Below are positions 23,914 through 31,888 of a DNA stretch of 38,403 nt, piece after piece. Source of the DNA: Oscillospiraceae bacterium (GTDB taxonomy: Bacteria > Bacillota > Clostridia > Oscillospirales > CAG-272). Every line of letters begins with the position of its first letter. Position 1 is the first letter of the stretch. The stretch is from contig SVSL01000009.1 of assembly GCA_015064315.1 (NCBI GenBank), positions 1 through 38,403 of the forward strand. The letters are read 5' to 3'. The notes under the pieces were generated by a model. That model saw nothing but the letters and a program-made list of their open reading frames with translations, was not told the DNA's origin and ran no database searches. Both the position numbers and the translations under genes were made by a program.

Positions 23914-23949
23914 ATGACCCGATTTTTCGACCTTTCAAACGCTTTTTGA
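23914..23949 (+). CDS. Possible leader peptide MTRFFDLSNAF
   Basis: An 11-residue ORF starting 4 nt after a perfect AGGAGG (23904-23909), inside the long leader of the operon. The ten bases TTGCAGGAGG before it are repeated exactly before the first structural gene (24092-24101). Three of its 11 residues are Phe. A hairpin follows directly (CGCA-AGGCC/GGCTT-TGCG, about 23954-23976). Translation-coupled attenuation is conceivable; no expression evidence exists. Confidence 0.4.
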   Translation: MTRFFDLSNAF

Positions 23950-24047
23950 CCGCGCAAAGGCCTTGTGGCTTCTGCGGGGAAGAGGAGTGCGCGAGGGTTG
24001 AGCTTGTACGAAACGTAACAGAACTTCTTTCGGGAGAGGGGACGTTG

Positions 24048-24111
24048 CCTGAGTACCCACTAAATCGGACTCGGCTCAGGTCCGAAATGATTTGCAGGAG
24101 GAAACGCAAAT
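24048..24111 (+). promoter_or_regulatory. Competing hairpins and Shine-Dalgarno hairpin in the operon leader
   Basis: CCTGAG (24048-24053) can pair with CTCAGG (24075-24080). Alternatively TCGGAC (24065-24070) pairs with GTCCGA (24080-24085). The two share bases and exclude each other. Next, ATTTGC (24090-24095) pairs with GCAAAT (24106-24111), placing AGGAGG in a 10-nt loop with the start codon at the stem base. This is a plausible translation-control element; it matches no riboswitch class I recognise. Confidence 0.5.
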
Positions 24112-27100
24112 GAGAAACACAAAATTCACAAGAACCCTTTGCCTGATCTTGGCGATGATGACTCTTGTGAGCGGCTTTGTCGTATCTGCCGGCGCAAGCG
24201 GCAATCGAAAGTACGAGAATGCCACCGACAAGTCGATCAGCGACTATGCTGATAAGCTGAACACCATCTCCTACGAGGAGTATATGGCGGTCCCCGAGCA
24301 TCAAAAGCTTTTCTCGGGTGACAAGAAGCCGGTGTCCATTATCATCGATTTTGATGCGTGCTCAAATTGGAGCTTCCGTAACGGAAGCGGAGACGTGATC
24401 ACCTACATCGACGGTAATTGGCTGCTGACTCGTAAGAGCGATGGCAAGATCTTTACCTTTGAGGAAGCTCTGAAAGAGGGCTACCAGAAAAAGGATCTGG
24501 TCTACGTTGATGAAAACGTCGACGGCGTCAAGGCACTCTATACGCCCAGTCTTGGTACCACCACCTGGACCATTGACCTGGCTTCGTACGGTGTTACCGA
24601 ATCGGCTCTGTTCAACATTGGATTGGAGTATTACCCCGTAGAAGGCAAGTCTGTTGCCATTGAGCGTGAGTTTTACATCAATTCCGAGGCTCCCTTTGCT
24701 GAGGCGCGCGCACTGACGCTCGCAAAGATCTGGGGACTTCGTGCAACCGACGGTGTGTCCGAGCTGATTTGCAAGTATGAGCTCACCAAGGATGACAATC
24801 TGGATTCCATCCTTGAGGAGGCTGCGGAAGCCGGCGTTGAGGTTGTTGAGGTTGCAGAGGATGGCAAGAGCGTTTCTCTGAAGCAACCCAAAATTATCAA
24901 CGCTAAGGTGAATGCTTTCGTTGACAAGTACGAGCTTCGCTTCTTTACCGTTGATAAGAACAAAAACGAGATGCGTCCTTCCATGGTACAGGATCCCTGC
25001 TGGACCTACTACACCATGCACGACAGTAACGGATATTTTAGTGAAGATTTTGGTTTCGTGCTGACTCCCGATGCAAACGGCGACGTTCGCCTGATGCTGG
25101 AGGGTATCAACGAGCCTATGGCGATTTCCCGAATCGTTCTCACGCCCTATGCCGAGATGATCTCCTACGAGGAGTACATTGCTTCTATTAAGAATAAGGT
25201 AGGCGACGATGAAGGCGATGACGTGGTGAAGATCGAAACCGAGTATCCCACCAATACCTCCACCAACACCGTGTATCCCATTGAGGATAGAACCTCTCCT
25301 CTGACTTCTCCCGTGGATCCCGCAAGAACCATTCTCAATACCATTGGTTCCGAGAAGTGGGCAACCGCAGGACAGTGGGTTGAGTATCAGTTCACCGTAA
25401 ACGATTCCGGCTTGTACGATATTTACGCACGCTTCCAGCAGAGCTACCTGGACGGTATGTACGTAAACCGTGTAATGAAGCTGTATACGAATTATGCGGA
25501 CATTGCCGCTTATAAGGCTGCCATCGGCAACGATGCCGGCTACTACAACGGCGTACCCTTCGCAGAGGCTGCTCGCCTGAGATACAACTATTCCTCCGGC
25601 TGGCAGGTAACCGGACTGAACTCCGGCGAAGGCGAGGATTACAAGATCTACCTTGAAAAGGATGTTGTATACACCATTCGCTTCGAGGTTACCCTTGGTA
25701 GCATGAGCGAGCTGGTTCGTGAGATCGAGGATATTCTGAACACTTTGAATAATGACTACCTCAGCATTCTGAAGTTGACCGGTACCTCTCCCGACAAAAA
25801 CCGTGACTACGCCTTTAACCGCTTGTTGCCCGACACCATGATGAGCATGATGGATCAGGCTGTCAGATTGGAAAAGGTTTCCGCGGAATTGAAAAATACC
25901 TCCGGTGATGCTTCCACCTACACCGGTATTTGTGATAAGCTGGTTGCTCTGCTCAGACGTATGGCAACCGACGAGGATCAGGTTGCAAAGAATCTGACCA
26001 ACTTCAAGAACTACGTTGGTTCTCTCGGTACCTTCTTGACCGACGCAAAGACCCAGCCTCTTGAAATGGACTACTTTGTGATCCAGTCCTCCGAAAAGGA
26101 ACAGCCCAAGGGCGCTGCAGGCTTCTTCAGATCTCTGTGGCACGAAATCCTTTGCTTCATCCAGTCCTTCTTCCGTGACTACAACCACATGGGTGCTATG
26201 GAAGATTCCGATACCGACAAGACCATCAGCGTTTGGGTTCCTTACGGACGTGACCAGGCAAACGTTATTCGTAACCTGTCCACCAACCAGTTCACCGCAG
26301 ATACCAAGATCGCGGTTGACTTGAAGCTGGTTACCGGCGGTACCTTGCTTCCTTCGATTCTTGCAGGCATGGGTCCTGACGTTTACATGGGTCTGGCGCA
26401 GGCGAGCGTAATCAACTACGCAATCCGCGGCGCGCTGATCAACGTGGAAGAGATGGATGGCTTTGGCGAGGTTGTTAAGAACTTTAACGACGCGGCAATG
26501 GTGGTTCTTGGAACGCAGGATGCGGATGGCGTGACCCACTACTACGGTCTGCCCGAGAACCAGGAATTTGCAATGATGTTCGTTCGTATAGACATTCTTG
26601 CAAGCCCTGCCGTTGACATTGAGATCCCCACCACTTGGGAGGAGCTTTACGTGGCTCAGTCCAAGCTGGAGACCAACAACATGGAAATTGGTGTTACCAC
26701 CAGCTATAAGATGCACCTCTACCAGATGGGCGGTGAGCTCTTTGCGGATGACGGTATGAGAATCAACCTCGACTCCGTGGTTGGTCTGAAGTCCTTTGAG
26801 ACCATGTGTAACATGTTTACGCAGTTCTCCTTCCCCTACAAGTATGATCCTGCAAACCGTTTCAGAACCGGTGAAATGCCCATCATTATTTCCAACTATA
26901 CGTCTCTTTATAATAAATTGAAGGTTTTTGCAACCGAAATCGAGGGTAGCTGGACCATGGTTCCCGTTCCCGGTTACGAGTATCAGGACGAAAACGGTGA
27001 GTATTACCTCAACAACCAGTCGGTTGCAAACGTGGACGCAACGGTTATGATCGCCGGTGTTGACGACGAGAGCGCCGCTTGGGAGTACATCAAGTGGTAC

Positions 27101-27856
27101 ACCGGCGCTGCTTGCCAGGTTGACTACGCAAACGAAATGGTTGCAATCATCGGTGACTCCGCAAAGCATCCTACCGCAAACCGCGCAGCTCTTGAAAGTA
27201 TGCCTTGGACTCCCGACGAGTACGTTGAGATTCAAAAGCAGTTTGAGAATCTTGCATCGGTTCCCAACTATCCCGGTTACTACATCATCGACCGTTATAC
27301 CGACTTCGCATTCCTGTCGGCTTACAACGATGATGCGGATCCCAGTGATGAGATCTTGAGCTACATCAACACCATTAACAAGGAAATCACCCGTAAGCGT
27401 GAAGAGTTCAAGCTGGAGACCCTGGAGATCGGTCAGACCAAGGCCGAGAAGAGAAGAGGTCAGGTGCTGAAGGCTATGACCGCTTTGGATTCGATCAACG
27501 GATCCAAGTACGAAGCCGCAATTGAGGCTGCCAAATACGCCATTGCAAACGATGATATCGTACAGCTTTCGGCGATTGCAGAGACTTTCTCCGCATTCCT
27601 TTCCTACGATTACCTTGCTGACAAGCGTGTCATTGAAAACGAAGACCTTAGTGCCGCTGCAAAGTCTGCTAAGATTGAGCAGTTCAACAAGGAATTGAGA
27701 AACAAATACGAGAACGAATTCTTCGTTTTCGTTACCAAGCAGACTGCTGAACCCAAGAATGGCGGTTACAAGATCGAAGATCTGAACGAGAAGCAGCTGG
27801 TATTCTTTATTTCGGTATGCTTGGATGACATCGCGAAAGCACTCGCTTCTTACTGA
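24110..27856 (+). CDS. Large secreted protein with C-terminal-half solute-binding domain
   Basis: 1248 aa from ATG 24110 (MRNTKFTRTLCLILAMM). Residues 1-30 are a signal peptide without a lipobox. About 90-400 is beta-rich and unrecognised. About 405-540 looks like a CBM6/35-type sandwich (WATAGQWVEYQFTVNDSGLYDIYARF). About 675-695 is a hydrophobic/amphipathic stretch (FFRSLWHEILCFIQSFFRD). About 703-1045 is a family 1 extracellular solute-binding domain (ISVWVPYGRDQANVIRNLS, GMGPDVYMGLAQ, TWEELYVAQSKLE, AAWEYIKWYTG). About 1105-1248 is helical. Typical binding proteins are 400-550 aa lipoproteins, so the size and lack of a lipid anchor are unusual. It leads the permease operon and presumably delivers a glycan; the ligand is unknown. 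Confidence 0.85.
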   Translation: MRNTKFTRTLCLILAMMTLVSGFVVSAGASGNRKYENATDKSISDYADKLNTISYEEYMAVPEHQKLFSGDKKPVSIIIDFDACSNWSFRNGSGDVITYIDGNWLLTRKSDGKIFTFEEALKEGYQKKDLVYVDENVDGVKALYTPSLGTTTWTIDLASYGVTESALFNIGLEYYPVEGKSVAIEREFYINSEAPFAEARALTLAKIWGLRATDGVSELICKYELTKDDNLDSILEEAAEAGVEVVEVAEDGKSVSLKQPKIINAKVNAFVDKYELRFFTVDKNKNEMRPSMVQDPCWTYYTMHDSNGYFSEDFGFVLTPDANGDVRLMLEGINEPMAISRIVLTPYAEMISYEEYIASIKNKVGDDEGDDVVKIETEYPTNTSTNTVYPIEDRTSPLTSPVDPARTILNTIGSEKWATAGQWVEYQFTVNDSGLYDIYARFQQSYLDGMYVNRVMKLYTNYADIAAYKAAIGNDAGYYNGVPFAEAARLRYNYSSGWQVTGLNSGEGEDYKIYLEKDVVYTIRFEVTLGSMSELVREIEDILNTLNNDYLSILKLTGTSPDKNRDYAFNRLLPDTMMSMMDQAVRLEKVSAELKNTSGDASTYTGICDKLVALLRRMATDEDQVAKNLTNFKNYVGSLGTFLTDAKTQPLEMDYFVIQSSEKEQPKGAAGFFRSLWHEILCFIQSFFRDYNHMGAMEDSDTDKTISVWVPYGRDQANVIRNLSTNQFTADTKIAVDLKLVTGGTLLPSILAGMGPDVYMGLAQASVINYAIRGALINVEEMDGFGEVVKNFNDAAMVVLGTQDADGVTHYYGLPENQEFAMMFVRIDILASPAVDIEIPTTWEELYVAQSKLETNNMEIGVTTSYKMHLYQMGGELFADDGMRINLDSVVGLKSFETMCNMFTQFSFPYKYDPANRFRTGEMPIIISNYTSLYNKLKVFATEIEGSWTMVPVPGYEYQDENGEYYLNNQSVANVDATVMIAGVDDESAAWEYIKWYTGAACQVDYANEMVAIIGDSAKHPTANRAALESMPWTPDEYVEIQKQFENLASVPNYPGYYIIDRYTDFAFLSAYNDDADPSDEILSYINTINKEITRKREEFKLETLEIGQTKAEKRRGQVLKAMTALDSINGSKYEAAIEAAKYAIANDDIVQLSAIAETFSAFLSYDYLADKRVIENEDLSAAAKSAKIEQFNKELRNKYENEFFVFVTKQTAEPKNGGYKIEDLNEKQLVFFISVCLDDIAKALASY

Positions 27857-27893
27857 TTCAACACTCTATATTAATAATTAAGGAGAAAGAGCA

Positions 27894-28841
27894 ATGGCAA
27901 AACAATCGGCTGCATATAAAGCTGTTGCCAGAAAAGACCTGACGTACCGTCAATGGATCTGGAAAGAGATGAAGCGCAACTGGGTTGCATACGTTATGAT
28001 CGCACCCTACATGCTTGTGTTCTCTCTGTTCACCATTGTACCGGTTGTCCTGTCCGTGGTTATCAGCTTTACAGACTTTAACATGCTTCAGATCCCGAAT
28101 ATCGTTTGGTTCGAGAACTACATCAACCTGTTCTTCGCGGATGATATCTTCCTGATCGCATGTAAGAACACGCTTATTTTCGCCGCAATCGTAGGACCTG
28201 CTTCCTACTTGATGGCATTCCTCATCGCATGGTTCATCAACGAGCTTAGCCCCCGTATCCGTGCGGTTATTACCTTGGTATTCTATGCACCCTCTATTTC
28301 GGGTCAGGTTTACTTGATTTGGGCTACGCTGTTTGATGCCGACTCCTACGGTTGGGTAAACGCAACGCTGATGGAGCTTGGCTTGATCGATAAGCCGCAG
28401 GAGTGGTTTAAGGACGCGGACTACGTTATGCCTCTGTGTATCATGGTTGCGCTTTGGACTTCTCTTGGTACTACCTTCCTTGCCTTTATTGCAGGTTTGC
28501 AGGGTATTGACCGCGCACAGTACGAGGCAGGCGCGGTGGACGGTGTTAAAAACCGTTGGCAGGAGCTTTGGTACATTACGTTGCCCAACATGAAGCCTCA
28601 GCTGATGTTCGGTGCAGTGCTTGCAATTACCAACGCGTTCGGATTTGGCGGTGTCGTTACCGCTTTGGCAGGCTTCCCCTCGGTTGACTATGCGGCGCAT
28701 ACCATTATGCACCACTTGGATGACTACGGCGGACAGCGTTATGAGATCGGTTATTCCTCTGCGATTGCGGTGGTGCTCTTCATCATCATGGTCGGATCGA
28801 ATATGCTGGTACGTAAAATGCTCTCAAAGGTAGGTACGTAA
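27894..28841 (+). CDS. ABC sugar transporter permease, MalF-like (pair 1)
   Basis: 315 aa with about six membrane segments starting at MIAPYMLVFSLFTIVPVVLSVV. The cytoplasmic EAA loop is present (YEAGAVDGVKNRWQELWYITLP, around residue 209, cited here as EAGAVDGVKNRW), which docks the ATPase. AAGGAG ribosome site. It ends one base before the next permease. The ATPase is not encoded here and is presumably a shared MsmK-type protein. Confidence 0.93.
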   Translation: MAKQSAAYKAVARKDLTYRQWIWKEMKRNWVAYVMIAPYMLVFSLFTIVPVVLSVVISFTDFNMLQIPNIVWFENYINLFFADDIFLIACKNTLIFAAIVGPASYLMAFLIAWFINELSPRIRAVITLVFYAPSISGQVYLIWATLFDADSYGWVNATLMELGLIDKPQEWFKDADYVMPLCIMVALWTSLGTTFLAFIAGLQGIDRAQYEAGAVDGVKNRWQELWYITLPNMKPQLMFGAVLAITNAFGFGGVVTALAGFPSVDYAAHTIMHHLDDYGGQRYEIGYSSAIAVVLFIIMVGSNMLVRKMLSKVGT

Positions 28842-28842
28842 C

Positions 28843-29715
28843 ATGGCAAAATTAAGAACAAGAAAACATAAGGTCGTCCTCTCCCGCTCTGCGGGAGGTG
28901 ACGCCGGCATCGTAGTATTGCTTGTTATACTCGGAGCATTTATGTTCCTCCCCATGCTGTACGTGGTGATGCAGTCCCTGAAGCCCCTGGATGAGTTGTG
29001 GAACTATCCTCCTCGCTTCTACGTAGTAAACCCCAGCTTTAAGAACTTCCGCGACCTGTTCATTCTGATGAATGACTCTTGGGTTCCGTTCTCCCGTTAC
29101 ATCTTTAATACCATCTTCACCTCTGTTGGCGGTACCTTCGGACACCTGTTCATTGCATCTATGTGTGCATATTCGCTGGCAAAGATCAAGTTCCCCGGCG
29201 CAAAGGGAACCTTTAAGCTGATCCGTACCTCGCTGATGTTCCACGCAACCGTTACCGCAGTTGCAAGCTTCATTCTGATGAGTGCGTTCCATATGATCGA
29301 CTCCTACTGGGCAATTATCATTCCCGCATGGGGCGATACCTTGGGTCTGTACCTGATGAAGCAGTTTATGGACTCCGCTGTTCCGGATACCGTATTGGAA
29401 AGCTCCCGTTTGGACGGCGCGAGCGAGCTGAAGACCTACTGGGTTATCGCAATGCCCATGGTTAAGCCCGCATGGCTGACGCTGATCGTAGAGTGCTTCC
29501 GTAAGCTTTGGAACGCAGGTTCTTCCATTTATATTTATTCCGAGCAGTTGAAATCCTTCAACTACGCAATCGGTCAGATCACTGCCGGTGGTATCAAGCG
29601 TGCGGGTGCATCCGCGGCAGCTACCGTGCTGATGATGATCGTTCCTATTATGGTATTCGTCGTTTCTCAGTCCAACATTATTGAGACGATGGGATCCAGT
29701 GGTATGAAAGACTAA
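28843..29715 (+). CDS. ABC sugar transporter permease, MalG-like (pair 1)
   Basis: 290 aa, MalG-type. First membrane helix IVVLLVILGAFMFLPMLYVV; EAA loop ESSRLDGASELKTYW with MPMVKPA near residue 185-205. Ribosome site AAAGGTAGG inside the end of the previous gene, so the two are translated together. Normal length, without the insertions seen in pair 2. Confidence 0.92.
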   Translation: MAKLRTRKHKVVLSRSAGGDAGIVVLLVILGAFMFLPMLYVVMQSLKPLDELWNYPPRFYVVNPSFKNFRDLFILMNDSWVPFSRYIFNTIFTSVGGTFGHLFIASMCAYSLAKIKFPGAKGTFKLIRTSLMFHATVTAVASFILMSAFHMIDSYWAIIIPAWGDTLGLYLMKQFMDSAVPDTVLESSRLDGASELKTYWVIAMPMVKPAWLTLIVECFRKLWNAGSSIYIYSEQLKSFNYAIGQITAGGIKRAGASAAATVLMMIVPIMVFVVSQSNIIETMGSSGMKD

Positions 29716-29725
29716 GGAGGGCAAT

Positions 29726-31867
29726 ATGAAAAGAATTACATCTGTTTTGCTGATTATATTGTCCCTTGTGATGGTGGCATCGGCATTCACCATTGGTGCT
29801 GGCGCATCCTCTGCGTACCAGACCTACACCTACTCCATCAACGGAGACGCGCTCTATTCTCCTGACGCGTATTCCGCAACCGGAACCTACGATTATTTGG
29901 CAATGGGTCTGGATCTGAACCTTGATAACCCCGGTGACATGATTACCGACGAAAGAGGAAAGGTTTACATTGCAGACACCAACAACAACCGAATCATCAT
30001 TTTGGACCCCTACTACAAATTGGAGTTCATTATCACCACCTTTATCAATGCGCAGGGTAATAACGACGCATTGGCAAAGCCTCAGGGCGTGTTTGTAACC
30101 GAGGATTCGATCTGGGTATGCGATACCGATAAGAACCGCTTGGTTGAGTTTGACCTTGAGGGTAACTTCAAGCGTATTCTGGACGCCCCCGAAAGCCAGC
30201 TGTTTGACGATGACGCCGTTTACAAGCCTGTTGCAATGGCAATCGACCAGTACGGCAGAATTTACGTTGTTTCCTCGACCACCTATCAGGGTATCATCGT
30301 AATGGATAACAACGGTGGATTCGTTGGATTCATCGGTGCGCAGGCGGTAACCGCAAGCGCATGGGACATCATTTGGAAGAGATTCCAGACCGATGAACAG
30401 AAGAAGCAGTCTACGGCTGCCGTTTCCACTGAGTTTAACAACATCGCAATCACCGAGGACGGCTTCGTTTACGTAACCACCTCCTCCATCGAGGAGAAAT
30501 CGGTAAGAAGCGCGATCACCGGTAAGCAGACCAGCGGTAAGTATATGCCCGTTAAGCTGCTGAATCCCGCAGGCGACGAGATCATGAGACGTAACGGCTT
30601 CTGGCCGCCCGCAGGTGAGATCCAGTTTACCACCGATACTACGCAGGAATATTCCGGCGTTTCCACCGTTACCGACGTAGCGGTTGGTCCCGAGAAGACC
30701 TGGTCGATCATCGACTCCAAGAGAAACAAGATCTACACCTACGACTACAACGGTAACCTGCTGTTCGCTTTTGGTGACAAGGGCGCAATGCTGGGTAGTA
30801 TTTCCAACATCGAGGCTGTTTGCTATCAGGATACCACCATGTTGGTTCTGGATAAGGGTAACAACAGTATCGTTGTTTACGAGCGTACCGAGTACGGTGA
30901 TCTTTTGATCAAGGCAATTGCAGCAGAGAACTCCCTGGACTACGATTACGCAATCGAGTGTTGGGAAGCAGTTCTGCAGAGAAACTCCAACTTTGACGCC
31001 GCTTACGTTGGTATCGGTAACGCACACTTCCGTAACGGTGAATACGAAAAGGCGCTGGGCTACTTCGAGGACGCATACGATACCGAGGGCTGGTCCAACT
31101 CTTACAAGGAAGTTCGTAAGAACGCCATGTCCGACTGGTTCCTGCTCATCGTTGGCGCAATCATCGTATTGGTGATTCTGGTGGCTAAGGCATTTGCTTG
31201 GGCTGCTAAGGTAAACAAGCGCGTTGCTACCGACGGTAAGGCAAGAAAGACCTTTGGACAGGAATTGCTCTACGGTTTGTACGTTATCTTCCATCCCTTC
31301 GATGGCTTCTACGACCTCAAGCATGAGCATCGTGGCTCCGTAAGAGCTTCCATCGTATTTGTGGTTTTGACCATTCTCTCCTTCTTCTATCAGGGCATGG
31401 GTCAAGGCTACGTAATGAATCCCACAGGAAGGACCACCACCATTATGGCACAGGCGATCTCGGTACTGGTACCGCTGTTCCTGTTCATCTTGGCAAACTG
31501 GTGTCTGACCACCTTGTTTGAGGGTGAAGGTAGCTTTAAGGATATCTTTATCGCGTCCTCTTACTCTCTCGTTCCCCTGATTCTTTTGACAGTCCCCGCG
31601 ACCATCGGCTCCAACTGGGTAACCAATACCGAAAAGGGTCTGATCACCATGGTCAGCACCATCGCCTTTATCTGGACGTTTGCGTTGCTCTATTTTGGCA
31701 CCATGGTAACACACGATTACTCCATGTTCAAGAATCTGATCACCATTGCGGGAACGTTGGTGGCAATGATTTGTATCATCTTTATCGTGCTGTTGTTCAG
31801 TATGCTTCTTACAAAACTGGTAAGTCTGGTAAGCAACATAGTTACTGAAATTCAGTACCGAATGTAA
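29726..31867 (+). CDS. NHL-repeat, TPR and Yip1-domain membrane protein
   Basis: 713 aa. Signal peptide 1-27; NHL-type beta-propeller about 55-390 (DERGKVYIADTNNNRIIIL is a textbook unit, cited as KVYIADTNNNRIIIL); tetratricopeptide unit about 410-450 (AAYVGIGNAHFRNGEYEKALGY, cited as GNAHFRNGEYEKALGY); first membrane helix about 470-490 (LLIVGAIIVLVILVAKAF). A Yip1-like multi-span domain (about 500-713, four to five helices) follows. The propeller and TPR would face outside and the Yip1 part sits in the membrane. AAGGAGG ribosome site. Perhaps a glycan-sensing or scaffold component for the adjacent permeases; no enzymatic motif seen. Confidence 0.85.
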   Translation: MKRITSVLLIILSLVMVASAFTIGAGASSAYQTYTYSINGDALYSPDAYSATGTYDYLAMGLDLNLDNPGDMITDERGKVYIADTNNNRIIILDPYYKLEFIITTFINAQGNNDALAKPQGVFVTEDSIWVCDTDKNRLVEFDLEGNFKRILDAPESQLFDDDAVYKPVAMAIDQYGRIYVVSSTTYQGIIVMDNNGGFVGFIGAQAVTASAWDIIWKRFQTDEQKKQSTAAVSTEFNNIAITEDGFVYVTTSSIEEKSVRSAITGKQTSGKYMPVKLLNPAGDEIMRRNGFWPPAGEIQFTTDTTQEYSGVSTVTDVAVGPEKTWSIIDSKRNKIYTYDYNGNLLFAFGDKGAMLGSISNIEAVCYQDTTMLVLDKGNNSIVVYERTEYGDLLIKAIAAENSLDYDYAIECWEAVLQRNSNFDAAYVGIGNAHFRNGEYEKALGYFEDAYDTEGWSNSYKEVRKNAMSDWFLLIVGAIIVLVILVAKAFAWAAKVNKRVATDGKARKTFGQELLYGLYVIFHPFDGFYDLKHEHRGSVRASIVFVVLTILSFFYQGMGQGYVMNPTGRTTTIMAQAISVLVPLFLFILANWCLTTLFEGEGSFKDIFIASSYSLVPLILLTVPATIGSNWVTNTEKGLITMVSTIAFIWTFALLYFGTMVTHDYSMFKNLITIAGTLVAMICIIFIVLLFSMLLTKLVSLVSNIVTEIQYRM

Positions 31868-31888
31868 GGACAGATAGGAGGTTATAAT

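Larger units (their letters stand above)
23384..24109. other. 726-bp control region before the transporter/DUF5696 operon
   Basis: No conventional gene. Contents in order: A-rich stretch (23384-23460), large hairpin terminator (23466-23527), two copies of the palindrome GTAAAT-N3-ATTTAC (23575-23589, 23681-23695), a 9-bp tandem direct repeat (23713-23732), the promoter (23833-23861), an 11-codon leader ORF (23914-23949), and hairpins that end at the Shine-Dalgarno of the first gene. A 138-codon open frame crossing 23700-24113 has no ribosome site, spans the promoter and is not considered a gene. Confidence 0.7.

Noticed and set aside
23700-24113. 138-codon open frame across the operon promoter
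   Set aside because: No ribosome site at its ATG, it spans the -35/-10 boxes and has no recognisable domain.
24362-27235. 957-codon minus-strand open frame
   Set aside because: Same antisense-register artefact opposite the secreted solute-binding protein; no ribosome site or recognisable domain.
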